A stretch of DNA of 64,000 nt from contig NZ_CP077941.1 of assembly GCF_019722725.1 (NCBI RefSeq), forward strand, positions 3,410,001 through 3,474,000, written 5' to 3'. The notes beneath the pieces were generated by a model, which was not told the origin of the DNA, did no database searches, and worked only from the letters and a program-made list of their open reading frames with translations. Numbering within the stretch: position 1 is the stretch's first letter; each line of letters starts with the position of its first letter. Below, in pieces: positions 9,510-19,408 of this stretch. The position numbers and the translations under genes are program-made. Source of the stretch: Vreelandella profundi (GTDB taxonomy: Bacteria > Pseudomonadota > Gammaproteobacteria > Pseudomonadales > Halomonadaceae).

Positions 9510-10109
9510 TTACTTCTGCGCGCCTAGCGGCGTAATACTGGCTGGCATCAACGGCGTTTGCTGGCGATGCTGGCTCAGTGGCTTTTCAGCCAGGGCGGTC
9601 AAAAGGATTTGCAACGGATCACCGTGGCTAACCAGCAAGATCGTTTCTCCGCTGACCTTTTGCTCCCACTCACGGATTACCGCCTGCATACGCCCGGCAA
9701 CGCTGCTAACGGCTTCAACCTGGTGTTGTTGATGCTCGGCATCCTGAGCATCTAATGCCCATATGCGGGGATAATGTTCATCCTCCTGCCCGTCTAACTC
9801 GCCGAAATGGCGTTCTCTTAAACGCGTATCCACGCTGAGGGCTAGTCCAAACGCAGCGGCCACGCGAGCAGCGGTCTGGGTAGTGCGTAGGAAATCAGAA
9901 TGAATAACGCGCGTGGGCCTAGGCCACTGCCAGTCGATCATCACCTGGGCAAGCTGCTGCTCGCCATGTTCGGAAAGGCCAAAATCGGCGACCCCGCGCT
10001 CAGGCGAACTAATGATCAGCCCTTGCTGATTCGCTTGGCTATGGCCGTGACGCATTAATAAATAGCGGTTACGCCAATGGTCTGAGAGTGACTGTAAAGT
10101 ATTTGACAT
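9510..10109 (-). CDS. Histidine phosphatase family protein
   Basis: Phosphoglycerate-mutase-like phosphatase of 199 residues. The catalytic RHG motif is in LLMRHGHSQAN near residue 20, the second catalytic His is in LLVSHGDPLQ near residue 165, and a conserved RERHFGELDG follows the family pattern around the acid residue. The substrate cannot be inferred; SixA/CobC-like and broad phosphomonoesterases share this fold. It is convergent with aapP and divergent from phnD. Confidence 0.85.
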   Translation of the reverse strand: MSNTLQSLSDHWRNRYLLMRHGHSQANQQGLIISSPERGVADFGLSEHGEQQLAQVMIDWQWPRPTRVIHSDFLRTTQTAARVAAAFGLALSVDTRLRERHFGELDGQEDEHYPRIWALDAQDAEHQQHQVEAVSSVAGRMQAVIREWEQKVSGETILLVSHGDPLQILLTALAEKPLSQHRQQTPLMPASITPLGAQK

Positions 10110-10351
10110 AAGTTCGTCTTAAACCCTAAATTGAAGGTGTCTGTTTTCGGAAATAACCATTCTTCGTGCAAAATGTCCACTTACGAAACGTAGTTTGCGT
10201 CGTCTCAAGTGAAAACCACGAAGATTACAAAGCGAAATAACTACTCAGTTTTCAAAGACACGCTGCATTCAAAGACGCATCAAGCAGTAAAAAGCAGCAA
10301 GGCTTTAATAAAACAGCAAGACACAAAAACAACGCACAAACGAGGCTTACT

Positions 10352-11344
10352 ATGGCAACTTCGCTTTTCTGCAAGCGCCCGCTTGCAATGCTGACAGCGG
10401 CATCCCTGCTTCCGCTAGCCCTGCTGTCTACCCACGCCTATGCGGAATGTGAGCGTGGTGATTTAGACGCCATTTATTGTGATGAAAATGGTGATATGGT
10501 CGCCGACCTACCCGCTGATGAGGCGGAATGGGCCAATCCAGATACGCTGATTTTTGCCTACACGCCGGTCGAAGATCCCGCGATCTATACCGATATCTGG
10601 CAGCCGTTCATTGATCATCTAGCGAAAGTCACCGAGCGCGACGTACGCTTTTTCGCGGTGCAGTCTAACGCTGCCCAGGTAGAGGCTATGCGCAGCGGCC
10701 GGCTACATATCGCGGGCTTCTCCACGGGCCCCACGCCTTTTGCAGTGAACCTTGCTGGCGCCGTTCCCTTCGCGTTGATGGGATCAGATGACGGGCAGTT
10801 TGGCTACACGTTACAGCTGTTTACGCACGTGGACTCCGATATTCACGAGCTGGCAGATCTAAAAGGCAAGCGCGTCGCCCACACATCACCAACGTCCAAC
10901 TCGGGCAACTTAGCGCCCCGCGCACTGCTTCCTGAGCTCGGCATTACCCCGGATGAAGACTACGAAGTGGTCTATTCGGGAAGTCACGATCAGTCGATGC
11001 TCGGCGTTGTGGCGAAAGATTATGATGCCGCCCCCGTCGCCTCTGAAGTGGTTGACCGGATGGCCGCACGTGGCCTCTACGATGCCGACGACGTGCGCCT
11101 GATCTACGAGTCTGACCGCTTCCCCACCACCTCCTATAACTACGCTTATAACCTTGATCCCGCTTTAGTCGAAAAAATAGAAGAAGCCTTTTTCACCTTT
11201 GACTTTGCTGGCACCGAGCTTGGCGAAGAGTTTGAAGGCGTCGAGAAGTTTATTCCTATCAACTACAAAGATAACTGGCAGGTGATTCGTACCATCCAGG
11301 CAGCTAATAACGTGAGCTATACGCCCGAAAACCTGGAAGAGTAA
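10352..11344 (+). CDS. phnD: Phosphonate/phosphite ABC transporter substrate-binding protein
   Basis: Periplasmic binding protein of the PhnD/PtxB/HtxB family, 330 residues with a signal peptide ending near THAYAE. Typical segments are LIFAYTPVEDP at the start of the mature domain, a VEAMRSGRLHIAGFSTGPTPFAV stretch (residues about 109-131), and LKGKRVAHTSPTSNSGNL. It heads phnD-phnC-phnE-phnE. No C-P lyase, phosphonatase or phosphite dehydrogenase genes lie in this window, so the ligand (phosphonate, phosphite or phosphate) is open. Confidence 0.88.
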   Translation: MATSLFCKRPLAMLTAASLLPLALLSTHAYAECERGDLDAIYCDENGDMVADLPADEAEWANPDTLIFAYTPVEDPAIYTDIWQPFIDHLAKVTERDVRFFAVQSNAAQVEAMRSGRLHIAGFSTGPTPFAVNLAGAVPFALMGSDDGQFGYTLQLFTHVDSDIHELADLKGKRVAHTSPTSNSGNLAPRALLPELGITPDEDYEVVYSGSHDQSMLGVVAKDYDAAPVASEVVDRMAARGLYDADDVRLIYESDRFPTTSYNYAYNLDPALVEKIEEAFFTFDFAGTELGEEFEGVEKFIPINYKDNWQVIRTIQAANNVSYTPENLEE

Positions 11345-11401
11345 AACGTAACGCACCGCTACTGGCGGTGCGCTTATTTTCTCGATGATGGAAGCGAACA
11401 C

Positions 11402-12199
11402 ATGCTGGAAATTACCAATCTGGTCAAACGTTATGGCCACGATGAAGCCGTACTTAAAGGGCTTGACCTAAAGGTAGAAGGAAACAGCGTTGTTTCTATC
11501 GTAGGCGCCTCGGGTGCGGGCAAAAGCACCATGCTGAGATGTATTAATCGTCTGGTCGAGCCGACCTCCGGCTCTATCAAACTCAACGGCACTGAGCTTG
11601 TGAATTTGAAAGGCGGCGATTTACGTCGCGCTCGGCGCAAGATTGGCATGGTGTTCCAAGGCTTTAACCTGTTAGATCGCTTAACCGTGATGGAAAACGT
11701 GCTGGCCGGCCGGCTAGGCTACGTAAATCTCTACCAGGCGATTTCACGTCGCTACCCGCAAGAAGACATTGAACGCGCGTTTGTGCTGATGGAGCGCGTC
11801 GGTATTGCCCATTACGCCAATAAGCGCGCTGATGAGCTTTCTGGTGGCGAGCGCCAGCGTGTCGGCGTGGTACGTGCGCTGATGCAAGAGCCTGAAGTCC
11901 TGCTGGCCGATGAGCCCACGGCCTCATTGGATCCGCGCACGTCTGAGCAGATTATGATCTTGCTGCAAAGTCTGGCCAGCGAGCTCTCACTGCCAGTGTT
12001 GATTAATATCCACAACGTCGCCCAGGCCAAAACCTATACCGAACGGATTGTCGGCTTACGTCACGGCAAAATGATTTTTGATGGCCTACCCGCGGACTTC
12101 AATAAAGACGCCTTAGACGCCATTTACGGGGGCATTGAAGCGCCAGACGATGCCATCACGGATACGCCCGTCGAGGAACGCTCCCATGACTCCGCCTGA
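11402..12199 (+). CDS. phnC: Phosphonate/phosphite ABC transporter ATP-binding protein
   Basis: ABC ATPase of 265 residues with Walker A GASGAGKST, signature LSGGERQRVGVVRAL and Walker B VLLADEPTASLD. The NLLDRLTVMENVLAGRLG segment is typical of PhnC. It overlaps phnE by 14 bp. Confidence 0.9.
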   Translation: MLEITNLVKRYGHDEAVLKGLDLKVEGNSVVSIVGASGAGKSTMLRCINRLVEPTSGSIKLNGTELVNLKGGDLRRARRKIGMVFQGFNLLDRLTVMENVLAGRLGYVNLYQAISRRYPQEDIERAFVLMERVGIAHYANKRADELSGGERQRVGVVRALMQEPEVLLADEPTASLDPRTSEQIMILLQSLASELSLPVLINIHNVAQAKTYTERIVGLRHGKMIFDGLPADFNKDALDAIYGGIEAPDDAITDTPVEERSHDSA

Positions 12200-12998
12200 C
12201 GCTCATCCAGCGACGCCCCGCACGTGGAAAAAGCCACCGTTTATCGCTAACCCTCTGCTGCGCTACGGGCTAATCATTGTCGCAGCGGTGTACTTGGTAT
12301 GGGCCTTTGGCTCGCTGCCGTTCAACTGGGCGCGTATTTCTGAAGGCCTACCCCGCGCTGCGCGCATATTTAGCGGCGGCTTTCCTCCTAATCTAGAGCG
12401 CTATGGGCTGCTCATTACGGGGTTTAAAGAGAGCTTTCAAATCGCTATTTTGGCCACCCTGCTGGGAGTTTTTCTGTCGATTCCCTTTGCGGTGATGGCC
12501 GCACGCAATATCGCCCCGATGCCTATTTATATCATTGGAAGAGCGGTGATTATTATATCGCGCAGCTTTCACCCGGTGATTGTGGCGATCCTCTTTGTGG
12601 CCGCCGTTGGGTTTGGCCCGCTGGCAGGTATTCTCACGCTAACCCTCTACTCGATTGGCTTTGTGGGCAAACTGCTCGCTGAGGAAATCGAAGAAATTGA
12701 CTGGGGCCAAGTGGAAGCCATGAAGGCCGCCGGGGCAGGCTATGTCGCGATTCTGTTCTATGCGGTATTCCCACAGATTCTGCCGCGCCAAGTGGGCCTT
12801 TCGATGTACCAACTCGACAGCAACCTGCGCGCCTCTGCGGTCGTCGGGATTGTCGGTGCTGGTGGCATTGGGGGCACGCTAATGAATGCCTTTGGGCGCT
12901 ACGACTACGATTTCGCCTTTGCGATTTTGCTCATTATCATCGCGGTCATTTTGCTCAGTGAAGGTGTCAGCGGCTGGGTAAGGAAAAAAATATGGTAG
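12186..12998 (+). CDS. phnE: Phosphonate/phosphite ABC transporter permease 1
   Basis: Inner-membrane permease of the PhnE family (270 residues). Membrane segments are clear, and the coupling loop carries EIEEIDWGQVEAMKAAGAG. The ATG at 12186 lies within phnC and has a GAGGAA ribosome-binding site, giving the usual N-terminus. A second permease follows with a 7-bp overlap, so the transporter probably has a heterodimeric membrane domain. Confidence 0.9.
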   Translation: MTPPDAHPATPRTWKKPPFIANPLLRYGLIIVAAVYLVWAFGSLPFNWARISEGLPRAARIFSGGFPPNLERYGLLITGFKESFQIAILATLLGVFLSIPFAVMAARNIAPMPIYIIGRAVIIISRSFHPVIVAILFVAAVGFGPLAGILTLTLYSIGFVGKLLAEEIEEIDWGQVEAMKAAGAGYVAILFYAVFPQILPRQVGLSMYQLDSNLRASAVVGIVGAGGIGGTLMNAFGRYDYDFAFAILLIIIAVILLSEGVSGWVRKKIW

Positions 12999-13801
12999 AT
13001 CACGCACAGCAGCTTGCCGATCGCGTTTGGCAACGCTATGACCGCAAACAGCGCCTTACTCGCTACGCCGTACTGCTCGCCACCGTCATGCTGGTGGTAT
13101 GGGCCGTGCGCGATATTGATATTTTCTGGCCCTGGGTATGGGACGCACCGAATCAGATCTCCAACCTGGGCGCACGCATGTGGCCACCCAGTGCAGCGGG
13201 TTTCAACAGTATTATCGCAGCGCTGATCGAGACCGTGCATATCGCGACGCTGGCCACTTTCCTAACTATTTTTTTAGCGCTACCGGTGGCTTTCATTGCC
13301 GCTCAAAACACCACGCCAAACCGTGCGTGCCTATGGTTGGGGCGTTTCATACTCGTCTCCAGCCGCTCGGTGAATACCATCATTTGGGCACTGCTGTTTG
13401 TGGCCATTTTTGGCCCCGGTGTGTTAGCGGGCATTCTCGCCATCGTGTTTCGCTCTATCGGTTTTATCGGCAAGTTGATGGGCGAAGCCATTGAGGAGAT
13501 CGACCGCAAGCCGGTAGAAGCGATGGAAGCCACGGGCGCGTCCAAAGCCAAGGTGATTGCCTATGCGATTGTGCCGCAAGTCATGCCCGCCTTTTTTGCC
13601 ATTGTGATACTGCGCTGGGACATCAACATCCGTGAATCGACGGTGCTGGGGCTTGTTGGTGCGGGTGGCATCGGGGTTATTTTGCAGGGCGCTATTGATA
13701 CTTTCGCTTGGCCAACCGTGGCGACGATATTGATTGCGATCATCGTGCTGGTGCTGATTGGTGAGGCCATTACCAGCCTTCTACGTAGCAAGGTGCTGTA
13801 G
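12992..13801 (+). CDS. phnE: Phosphonate/phosphite ABC transporter permase 2
   Basis: Second PhnE-type permease (269 residues), clearly paralogous to the preceding gene: it shares the EAIEEIDRKPVEAMEATGAS coupling loop and the GLVGAGGIGVIL segment. The start has AAGGA and overlaps the first permease by 7 bp. Last gene of the importer operon. Confidence 0.9.
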   Translation: MVDHAQQLADRVWQRYDRKQRLTRYAVLLATVMLVVWAVRDIDIFWPWVWDAPNQISNLGARMWPPSAAGFNSIIAALIETVHIATLATFLTIFLALPVAFIAAQNTTPNRACLWLGRFILVSSRSVNTIIWALLFVAIFGPGVLAGILAIVFRSIGFIGKLMGEAIEEIDRKPVEAMEATGASKAKVIAYAIVPQVMPAFFAIVILRWDINIRESTVLGLVGAGGIGVILQGAIDTFAWPTVATILIAIIVLVLIGEAITSLLRSKVL

Positions 13802-13809
13802 AAGATTGT

Positions 13810-13840
13810 GCAAGCGTTTGACCTATCGTCAAACGCTTGC
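13810..13840 (+). terminator. hairpin after the phn operon
   Basis: GCAAGCGTTTGAC-CTATC-GTCAAACGCTTGC, a perfect 13-bp stem with a 5-base loop directly after the last phn gene. No T tract follows, so it may act as a transcript-end or RNA-stability element rather than a classical terminator. Confidence 0.55.
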
Positions 13841-13881
13841 CATGGTTAAAGCATCATCAATGACCAGGAGGATGCACAGTG

Positions 13882-14310
13882 ATGACAACCTATATTGTGG
13901 TAGCCGACGCCGCTCGCGCGCGTATCTTTACGCGTGATGCGCTGACGCTGGAAGAGCACGAAAGCCTGGTTCACGCACAAGGACGGCTGCACGAAGGAGA
14001 TCTGGTCACCGATCGGCGCGGCGACATGCACGACGCTACGTCCACCACGTCACGCTCAACTGGAGAAGAAGGCTCGGCCTCCAAGCACGAAAACGAGCTC
14101 TTTGCGAAAGAGGTTGCCAACCGCCTTTATAACGCCCGTGTGGATAATCGCATGGAGAAGCTCATCATGGTGGCACCACCCAAATTCTTAGGCCTGCTAC
14201 GCGACAAAATCGATGGCCCTACTCAGAAGCTAGTCATTCACTCGCTCTCGAAAGATCTTAGTAAAGCGTCACTTGAAGATATCCAGGCTGCCGTCAGCGA
14301 TTTACGCTAA
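13882..14310 (+). CDS. Host attachment family protein (AtsE-like)
   Basis: Small soluble protein of 142 residues of the Host_attach family, named after a factor needed by Agrobacterium to bind plant cells. Many free-living bacteria carry it and its biochemical role is unclear. The start MTTYIVVADAARARIF and the C-terminal VAPPKFLGLLRDKI segment are typical. A GTG one codon upstream (13879) is better spaced from the AGGAGG ribosome-binding site, so the start could be either. No neighbour explains its role. Confidence 0.78.
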   Translation: MTTYIVVADAARARIFTRDALTLEEHESLVHAQGRLHEGDLVTDRRGDMHDATSTTSRSTGEEGSASKHENELFAKEVANRLYNARVDNRMEKLIMVAPPKFLGLLRDKIDGPTQKLVIHSLSKDLSKASLEDIQAAVSDLR

Positions 14311-14338
14311 GCGAACAGTTAAGCAATCATCTAAACGA

Positions 14339-15265
14339 TTAAGGAATCGGCGGCAGCGAGATATCGTCGCTGCGCTTGGCGCCGGCCGTCATCTCACGGC
14401 AGAGGCGTAGAAACTCGCGCACGCCCGTCGTGAGGTATTTATGCCGGTGCCAGATAAACGTGAATTGACGCCTTAGATCCAACTCCGGCGTGGGCAGCGG
14501 TACTAAGCTGCCGCGCCTAAAGGCATCGCGTAGCGCTAGGCGCGAAACGCAGCCAATCCCTAAGCCCGACTCCACCGCACGCTTAATACCCTCAGTATGT
14601 TCAAGTTCTAGCAGGGTATTGAACCGGCTGCGCCGGTGGCGGGCGGCGTGCTCGAGCGTCATACGCGTGCCGGAGCCCTCTTCGCGCATGATCCAGTCCT
14701 CACGCAACAGCTGCTCAAGCTCAAGATGCTCCAGGCCTGCCAGCGGGTGGCGCGGCGAGCAAAAGACACACAGCTCGTCTTCTACCCACGGCTGGCTAAT
14801 GATCATGTCATCGTCGCACTGCCCCTCAATCAGCCCTAAATCCAGCGAGTGCTGGCGCACGCCTTCGATAATATGGCGGGTATTGCGCACCGCCAGGCGC
14901 ACGCGGCTGCCGGGATGGCGCTGCATAAAGTCGCTGATTAAAAGAGTGGCTAAATAGTTACCTATCGTCAGCGTGGCCCCCACATCCAGCGACCCCACAC
15001 CCTGCTGCCCGCGTAGCAGCTCTTCTATCTCTTCTCCGCGGTCTAGCAACGCGACGGCCTTGGGCAATAGCTGAAACCCCAACGCGTTGAGCTTTAAGCG
15101 CTTACCCACTCGGTCCAGCAGTTGGCAGTCAAACTGGCGCTCAAGCTCAGCCAGCGATGTACTGGTCGCTGACTGCGACATCACAAGCGCCCGCGCCGCC
15201 TGGGAAACGCTTTCATGCTGAGCTACCGCCACAAATACTTCCAATTGGCGCAGGGTGTAGTGCAT
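14339..15265 (-). CDS. finR: LysR-family regulator, probable FinR (activator of fpr)
   Basis: 308-residue LysR-type regulator with an N-terminal helix-turn-helix (residues about 3-62, with the TLRQLEVFVAVAQHESVSQA start) and a substrate-binding domain. It is divergent from the ferredoxin-NADP reductase gene across a 166-bp AT-rich intergenic region. In pseudomonads this gene pair is finR-fprA, where FinR activates fprA under superoxide or oxidative stress. The name rests on length and gene order, so it is an inference. Confidence 0.75.
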   Translation of the reverse strand: MHYTLRQLEVFVAVAQHESVSQAARALVMSQSATSTSLAELERQFDCQLLDRVGKRLKLNALGFQLLPKAVALLDRGEEIEELLRGQQGVGSLDVGATLTIGNYLATLLISDFMQRHPGSRVRLAVRNTRHIIEGVRQHSLDLGLIEGQCDDDMIISQPWVEDELCVFCSPRHPLAGLEHLELEQLLREDWIMREEGSGTRMTLEHAARHRRSRFNTLLELEHTEGIKRAVESGLGIGCVSRLALRDAFRRGSLVPLPTPELDLRRQFTFIWHRHKYLTTGVREFLRLCREMTAGAKRSDDISLPPIP

Positions 15266-15431
15266 AAATCCGGCCTATATCTATTTTACAGATAAGAGTT
15301 ATCAATATAATTCGCTTAACAGATATATCACTATTCACTTAGAATTACCGGCAACATATTTAATCATTTTTATTCTTTTTAAGAATAACGCTGCGGCAGT
15401 TTAGTCACCGCATCGGTTAAGGGAGATCGGT

Positions 15432-16208
15432 ATGAGTAAGTTTGCTCTGGAAGAAGTGCTTAGCGTTCACCACTGGAACGATACCTTGTTCAGCTTCCGC
15501 ACCACGCGTGAACGCAGCCTTCGCTTCAAAACGGGTCAGTTTGTCATGATCGGCCTGGAAGTTAACGGCAAGCCGCTGATGCGCGCTTACTCGATTGCCA
15601 GCCCCAACTATGAAGACCACCTTGAGTTCTTCAGTATCAAAGTGCCCGATGGCCCGCTGACGTCACGCCTGCAGCACTTAAAGGTGGGCGACCAGATTAT
15701 GGTTAGCCGCAAGCCCACTGGCACCCTGGTCTGCGACGACCTGCTGCCGGGCCGCAACCTGTACATGCTTTCTACCGGTACGGGTCTCGCGCCCTTTATG
15801 AGCCTGATCCAAGACCCAGACGTTTACGAGCGCTATGAGAAAGTGGTGCTGATCCACGGCGTGCGTGAAGTCTCTGAATTAGCCTATGCCGACTTCATCA
15901 CCAAAGAGCTGCCGGCCCACGAATACCTGGGCGAGGATATTGCTAAAAAGCTGGTTTACTACCCTACCGTCACCCGGGAAGAGTTTCACACCATGGGGCG
16001 CCTGACCGACCACATCCGTTCGGGCAAGCTGTTTGAAGATACCGGCCTGCCGCCCATTGATCCGCGTCAAGACCGCGCGATGATCTGCGGCAGCCCTGCG
16101 ATGCTAGACGACACCAGCGCCTTACTTGATGAGCTGGGGCTGAATATTTCGCCGCGCATGGGCGAACCCGGTGACTACGTTATCGAGCGTGCCTTTGTCG
16201 AGAAGTGA
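15432..16208 (+). CDS. fpr: Ferredoxin-NADP+ reductase
   Basis: FAD enzyme of 258 residues that exchanges electrons between NADPH and ferredoxin or flavodoxin. It has the FAD motif RAYSIASPNYE, the TGTGLAPFMSLI pyridine-nucleotide site, and the C-terminal VIERAFVEK characteristic of bacterial Fpr. Its start has a GGGAG ribosome-binding site. Divergent finR suggests redox-stress induction. Confidence 0.93.
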   Translation: MSKFALEEVLSVHHWNDTLFSFRTTRERSLRFKTGQFVMIGLEVNGKPLMRAYSIASPNYEDHLEFFSIKVPDGPLTSRLQHLKVGDQIMVSRKPTGTLVCDDLLPGRNLYMLSTGTGLAPFMSLIQDPDVYERYEKVVLIHGVREVSELAYADFITKELPAHEYLGEDIAKKLVYYPTVTREEFHTMGRLTDHIRSGKLFEDTGLPPIDPRQDRAMICGSPAMLDDTSALLDELGLNISPRMGEPGDYVIERAFVEK

Positions 16209-16278
16209 GGCGCGAATCGTAATGAGTGAGTGGTGAATAGAAAAAAGTTTAGCCGCTAGAATGATCGCATCACTCATA

Positions 16279-16314
16279 CAAAGCCCCTGTTGGAGATGCT
16301 CCACAGGGGCTTTG
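16279..16314 (+). terminator. hairpin after fpr
   Basis: CAAAGCCCCTGT...ACAGGGGCTTTG, a 12-bp stem extended by a further GGAG/CTCC pairing across a one-base bulge. It is a likely transcript end for fpr, with a weak T run (CTTTG). Confidence 0.55.
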
Positions 16315-16316
16315 TG

Positions 16317-16344
16317 CTACTTACTACTTACTACTTACCACTTA
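16317..16344. repeat. four tandem 7-bp units CTACTTA/CCACTTA
   Basis: Three exact copies of CTACTTA and one of CCACTTA, with decaying copies on the right. They lie between the fpr hairpin and the convergent glnK. A related 7-bp array (GCACCTA type) occurs at 47295. Confidence 0.75.
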
Positions 16345-16365
16345 CAATTTACAGCTCACCAGCGT

Positions 16366-16722
<357 letters not shown>

Positions 16723-16801
16723 CTAGGTGGCCGTGATGGGCTTTGCTGTGCGGCGGCGGATGGCCCGCTAACGACCAGCATACACCGCTATGGGAGGAGA
16801 A

Positions 16802-16828
16802 TAAAAAAGCCTCCCCAAAAGGGGAGGC
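16802..16828 (-). terminator. Rho-independent terminator of amtB
   Basis: Read on the minus strand: GCCTCCCC-TTTT-GGGGAGGC followed by TTTTTTAT. The 8-bp stem is perfect. It separates amtB from the glnK gene at 16366. Confidence 0.92.
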
Positions 16829-16886
16829 CATGAGAACAACACTTGCTCATTTAGGCGCCTTGGAATTGCATTTTGGCGCCACCTAA

Positions 16887-18134
16887 TTATTTTTTAACAC
16901 TAAACTCTGGGTAAGCTTCGAGACCACACTCAGCGATATCGACACCCTCATACTCTTCTTCTTCACTAACGCGCACGCCCATGATCGCTTTGAGAATAAG
17001 CCATACCACCAGGCTAGCAAAGAAGACCCAAGCAAAGATGCCCATAATGCCAATGATCTGGGCACCAAAGGTTGCGTCGGCGTTGTTCAGCGGCACTGCT
17101 AACACGCCCCAGATACCGACCACACCATGAACCGAGATAGCACCGACAGGATCATCCAGCTTCAGCTTGTCCAGTGTCACGATGGCAGCGACAACGATGA
17201 TCCCGCCTATCGCGCCAATCATCGCCGCGCTCAAAGCAGAAGGAGAAAGCGGATCAGCAGTAATCGCCACAAGGCCGGCCAATGCACCGTTCAACGCCAT
17301 GGTGAGGTCCGCTTTACGGAACCACAGTTTAGCCAGAATAAGCGCGGCAATGACGCCACCCGCAGCGGCCGCATTCGTGTTCACGAACACCTGTGCCACG
17401 TTGTTAGCGGAACCGATATCCGACATTTTTAGCTCTGAGCCACCGTTAAAGCCAAACCAGCCCATCCATAGAATCAGTGTGCCTAGCGCCGCCAGCGGCA
17501 TGTTGGCACCGGGAATCGCATGAATCGAACCATCTTTACCGTATTTACCTTTTCGTGGTCCTAGCACCAATACACCGGCAAGCGCAGCGGCGGCCCCTGC
17601 CATGTGCACAATGCCCGAACCGGCATAGTCAGAGTAGCCCGCTTCAGCTAACCAACCACCGCCCCATGTCCAGTAGCCAGATACTGGATAGATCACCGCG
17701 GTCATGACAACCGCAAAGGCCAGGAATGCCCACAGTTTCATGCGCTCAGCCACCGCACCAGACACAATCGACATGGCGGTTGCGACAAACACAACCTGGA
17801 AGAAGAAGTCTGCTCGCATCGAGTAATAGGGTGCATCGTCGCCGCCCGCGGTGACGGCATCAACGCTGTTTTCGGCACCAATCAAGAAGCCCAGATTTGG
17901 CAGGAAGCCACCGGCAGAGCTTGAGTACATGATGAAGTAGCCAACCAGCAGATACATGGTGCAGGCAATAGCAAACAGCGCGATGTTTTTGGTTAGAATT
18001 TCTGCGGTGTTTTTCGAGCGCACCATGCCAGCTTCAAGCATGGAGAAACCAGCGGCCATCCACATGACGAGCACGCCGCAAATTAAGAAGTAAAAGGTAT
18101 CGAGTGCGTAGCTAAGATCAGCCAATTCATTCAT
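16887..18134 (-). CDS. amtB: Ammonium transporter
   Basis: Inner-membrane ammonium channel of 415 residues. Eleven hydrophobic segments fit the Amt fold. Typical motifs are MLEAGMVRSKN, the SGIVHMAGAAAAL segment with the pore His, and the second pore His in ISVHGVVGIWG. The N-terminus is short and lacks an obvious cleavable signal peptide. It follows glnK copy 2 by 45 bp and is co-transcribed with it from a sigma-54-like promoter. Confidence 0.96.
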   Translation of the reverse strand: MNELADLSYALDTFYFLICGVLVMWMAAGFSMLEAGMVRSKNTAEILTKNIALFAIACTMYLLVGYFIMYSSSAGGFLPNLGFLIGAENSVDAVTAGGDDAPYYSMRADFFFQVVFVATAMSIVSGAVAERMKLWAFLAFAVVMTAVIYPVSGYWTWGGGWLAEAGYSDYAGSGIVHMAGAAAALAGVLVLGPRKGKYGKDGSIHAIPGANMPLAALGTLILWMGWFGFNGGSELKMSDIGSANNVAQVFVNTNAAAAGGVIAALILAKLWFRKADLTMALNGALAGLVAITADPLSPSALSAAMIGAIGGIIVVAAIVTLDKLKLDDPVGAISVHGVVGIWGVLAVPLNNADATFGAQIIGIMGIFAWVFFASLVVWLILKAIMGVRVSEEEEYEGVDIAECGLEAYPEFSVKK

Positions 18135-18179
18135 TGTTAGTTCCCCGTTGAACTAAAAAAGTATCCCTGTGAGTGCTAC

Positions 18180-18623
<444 letters not shown>

Positions 18624-18708
18624 TTATTAGTAATCAGATAATTAACGCAATAAACAATGATTTTAAATGACTCATTTTGCGTAAAACCATTACCTCAACA
18701 GGCCTGAC

Positions 18709-18725
18709 GCACCAAAAAAGAGCGT
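18709..18725. promoter_or_regulatory. NtrC-like site upstream of glnK-amtB
   Basis: A GCACCAAAA core, with the flanking bases 12 of 17 identical to the NtrC consensus, lies about 100 bp upstream of the sigma-54 promoter. The same core occurs at the same relative distance before the aapJ sigma-54 promoter. Confidence 0.3.
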
Positions 18726-18865
18726 AAGCAAACGTTGCCTGCTCTATTTGGATGCAAAACACGCACAGGACAGTAAACACACGCGGCACATGCGAATTTG
18801 CCCACTGTTGCGTATCCTTACCGGTAAGCAAGTACCTTTTATGTGTGACCCATTAGGAGAGAGCC

Positions 18866-19210
18866 ATGGCGCCTCAAGACCGTATTAGCCGACTGGCACA
18901 GCAGATTGGCGACCGCTTACAGAACGCATCCCAAGCGCCAGAAGATATTCAAAAAGGCGTACAGCAAGTGGTTCGCAGCGCGTTTGATCGCCTTGAGCTT
19001 GTCTCACGGGAAGATTTCGATATTTTGATGGATGTCGTGCAGCGCACGCGAACGCGCGTCGAGGCGCTGGAGCGCCAGGTGGCAAACTTGGAAGCCGTGA
19101 TAGAAACGCAGCAGGCCGCAGCGCCGTCACCCGCGGTGTCTGTACAAGCGTCAGACCATTCTCCACAAGATGCGGCGGCCGCGAAAAAACCTGCCGCTGG
19201 CGAGGCGTGA
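18866..19210 (+). CDS. ubiK: Ubiquinone biosynthesis accessory factor UbiK (YqiC/BMFP family)
   Basis: 114-residue small coiled-coil protein. The N-terminal region is amphipathic, and the middle (residues about 45-75, EDFDILMDVVQRTRTRVEAL) matches the BMFP domain. The C-terminus is Ala-rich and low-complexity. UbiK works with UbiJ in the aerobic ubiquinone assembly complex. In Pseudomonas-type genomes this gene sits between glnK and comM; here 6.7 kb of siderophore genes separate it from comM. Confidence 0.88.
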   Translation: MAPQDRISRLAQQIGDRLQNASQAPEDIQKGVQQVVRSAFDRLELVSREDFDILMDVVQRTRTRVEALERQVANLEAVIETQQAAAPSPAVSVQASDHSPQDAAAAKKPAAGEA

Positions 19211-19300
19211 GACGACGATAAGTCATCCGTTGAGTGGCGGTCTGATGGCCGCCGCTCAGCTCAACAGCAGCAGAGGCTGGCAGCATCCTTCAATTCTAAA

Positions 19301-19319
19301 AATGAGAACATTTATCATT
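19301..19319 (+). promoter_or_regulatory. Fur box before the AraC-type regulator
   Basis: AATGAGAACATTTATCATT is a near-perfect 19-bp palindrome of Fur-box type, 90 bp upstream of the regulator start. Confidence 0.65.
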
Positions 19320-19408
19320 GCGTTTTAGGCTGCCAATGATTACGATCACCGCCACTAACGATCCGTTCTCTGGATACTTCATGCAACGCTCCCTCATTGT
19401 AAGCACCG

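Noticed and set aside
10209..10394. 61-codon frame upstream of and overlapping phnD
   Set aside because: Lys/Thr-rich, no family and no good ribosome-binding site; it runs into the phnD signal peptide in another frame.
16317..16344. CRISPR-like array
   Set aside because: Units are 7 bp with no spacers and no cas genes are present; these are simple tandem repeats.
18634..18831. 65-codon minus-strand frame between glnK and ubiK
   Set aside because: It occupies the promoter and enhancer region and has no recognisable features.
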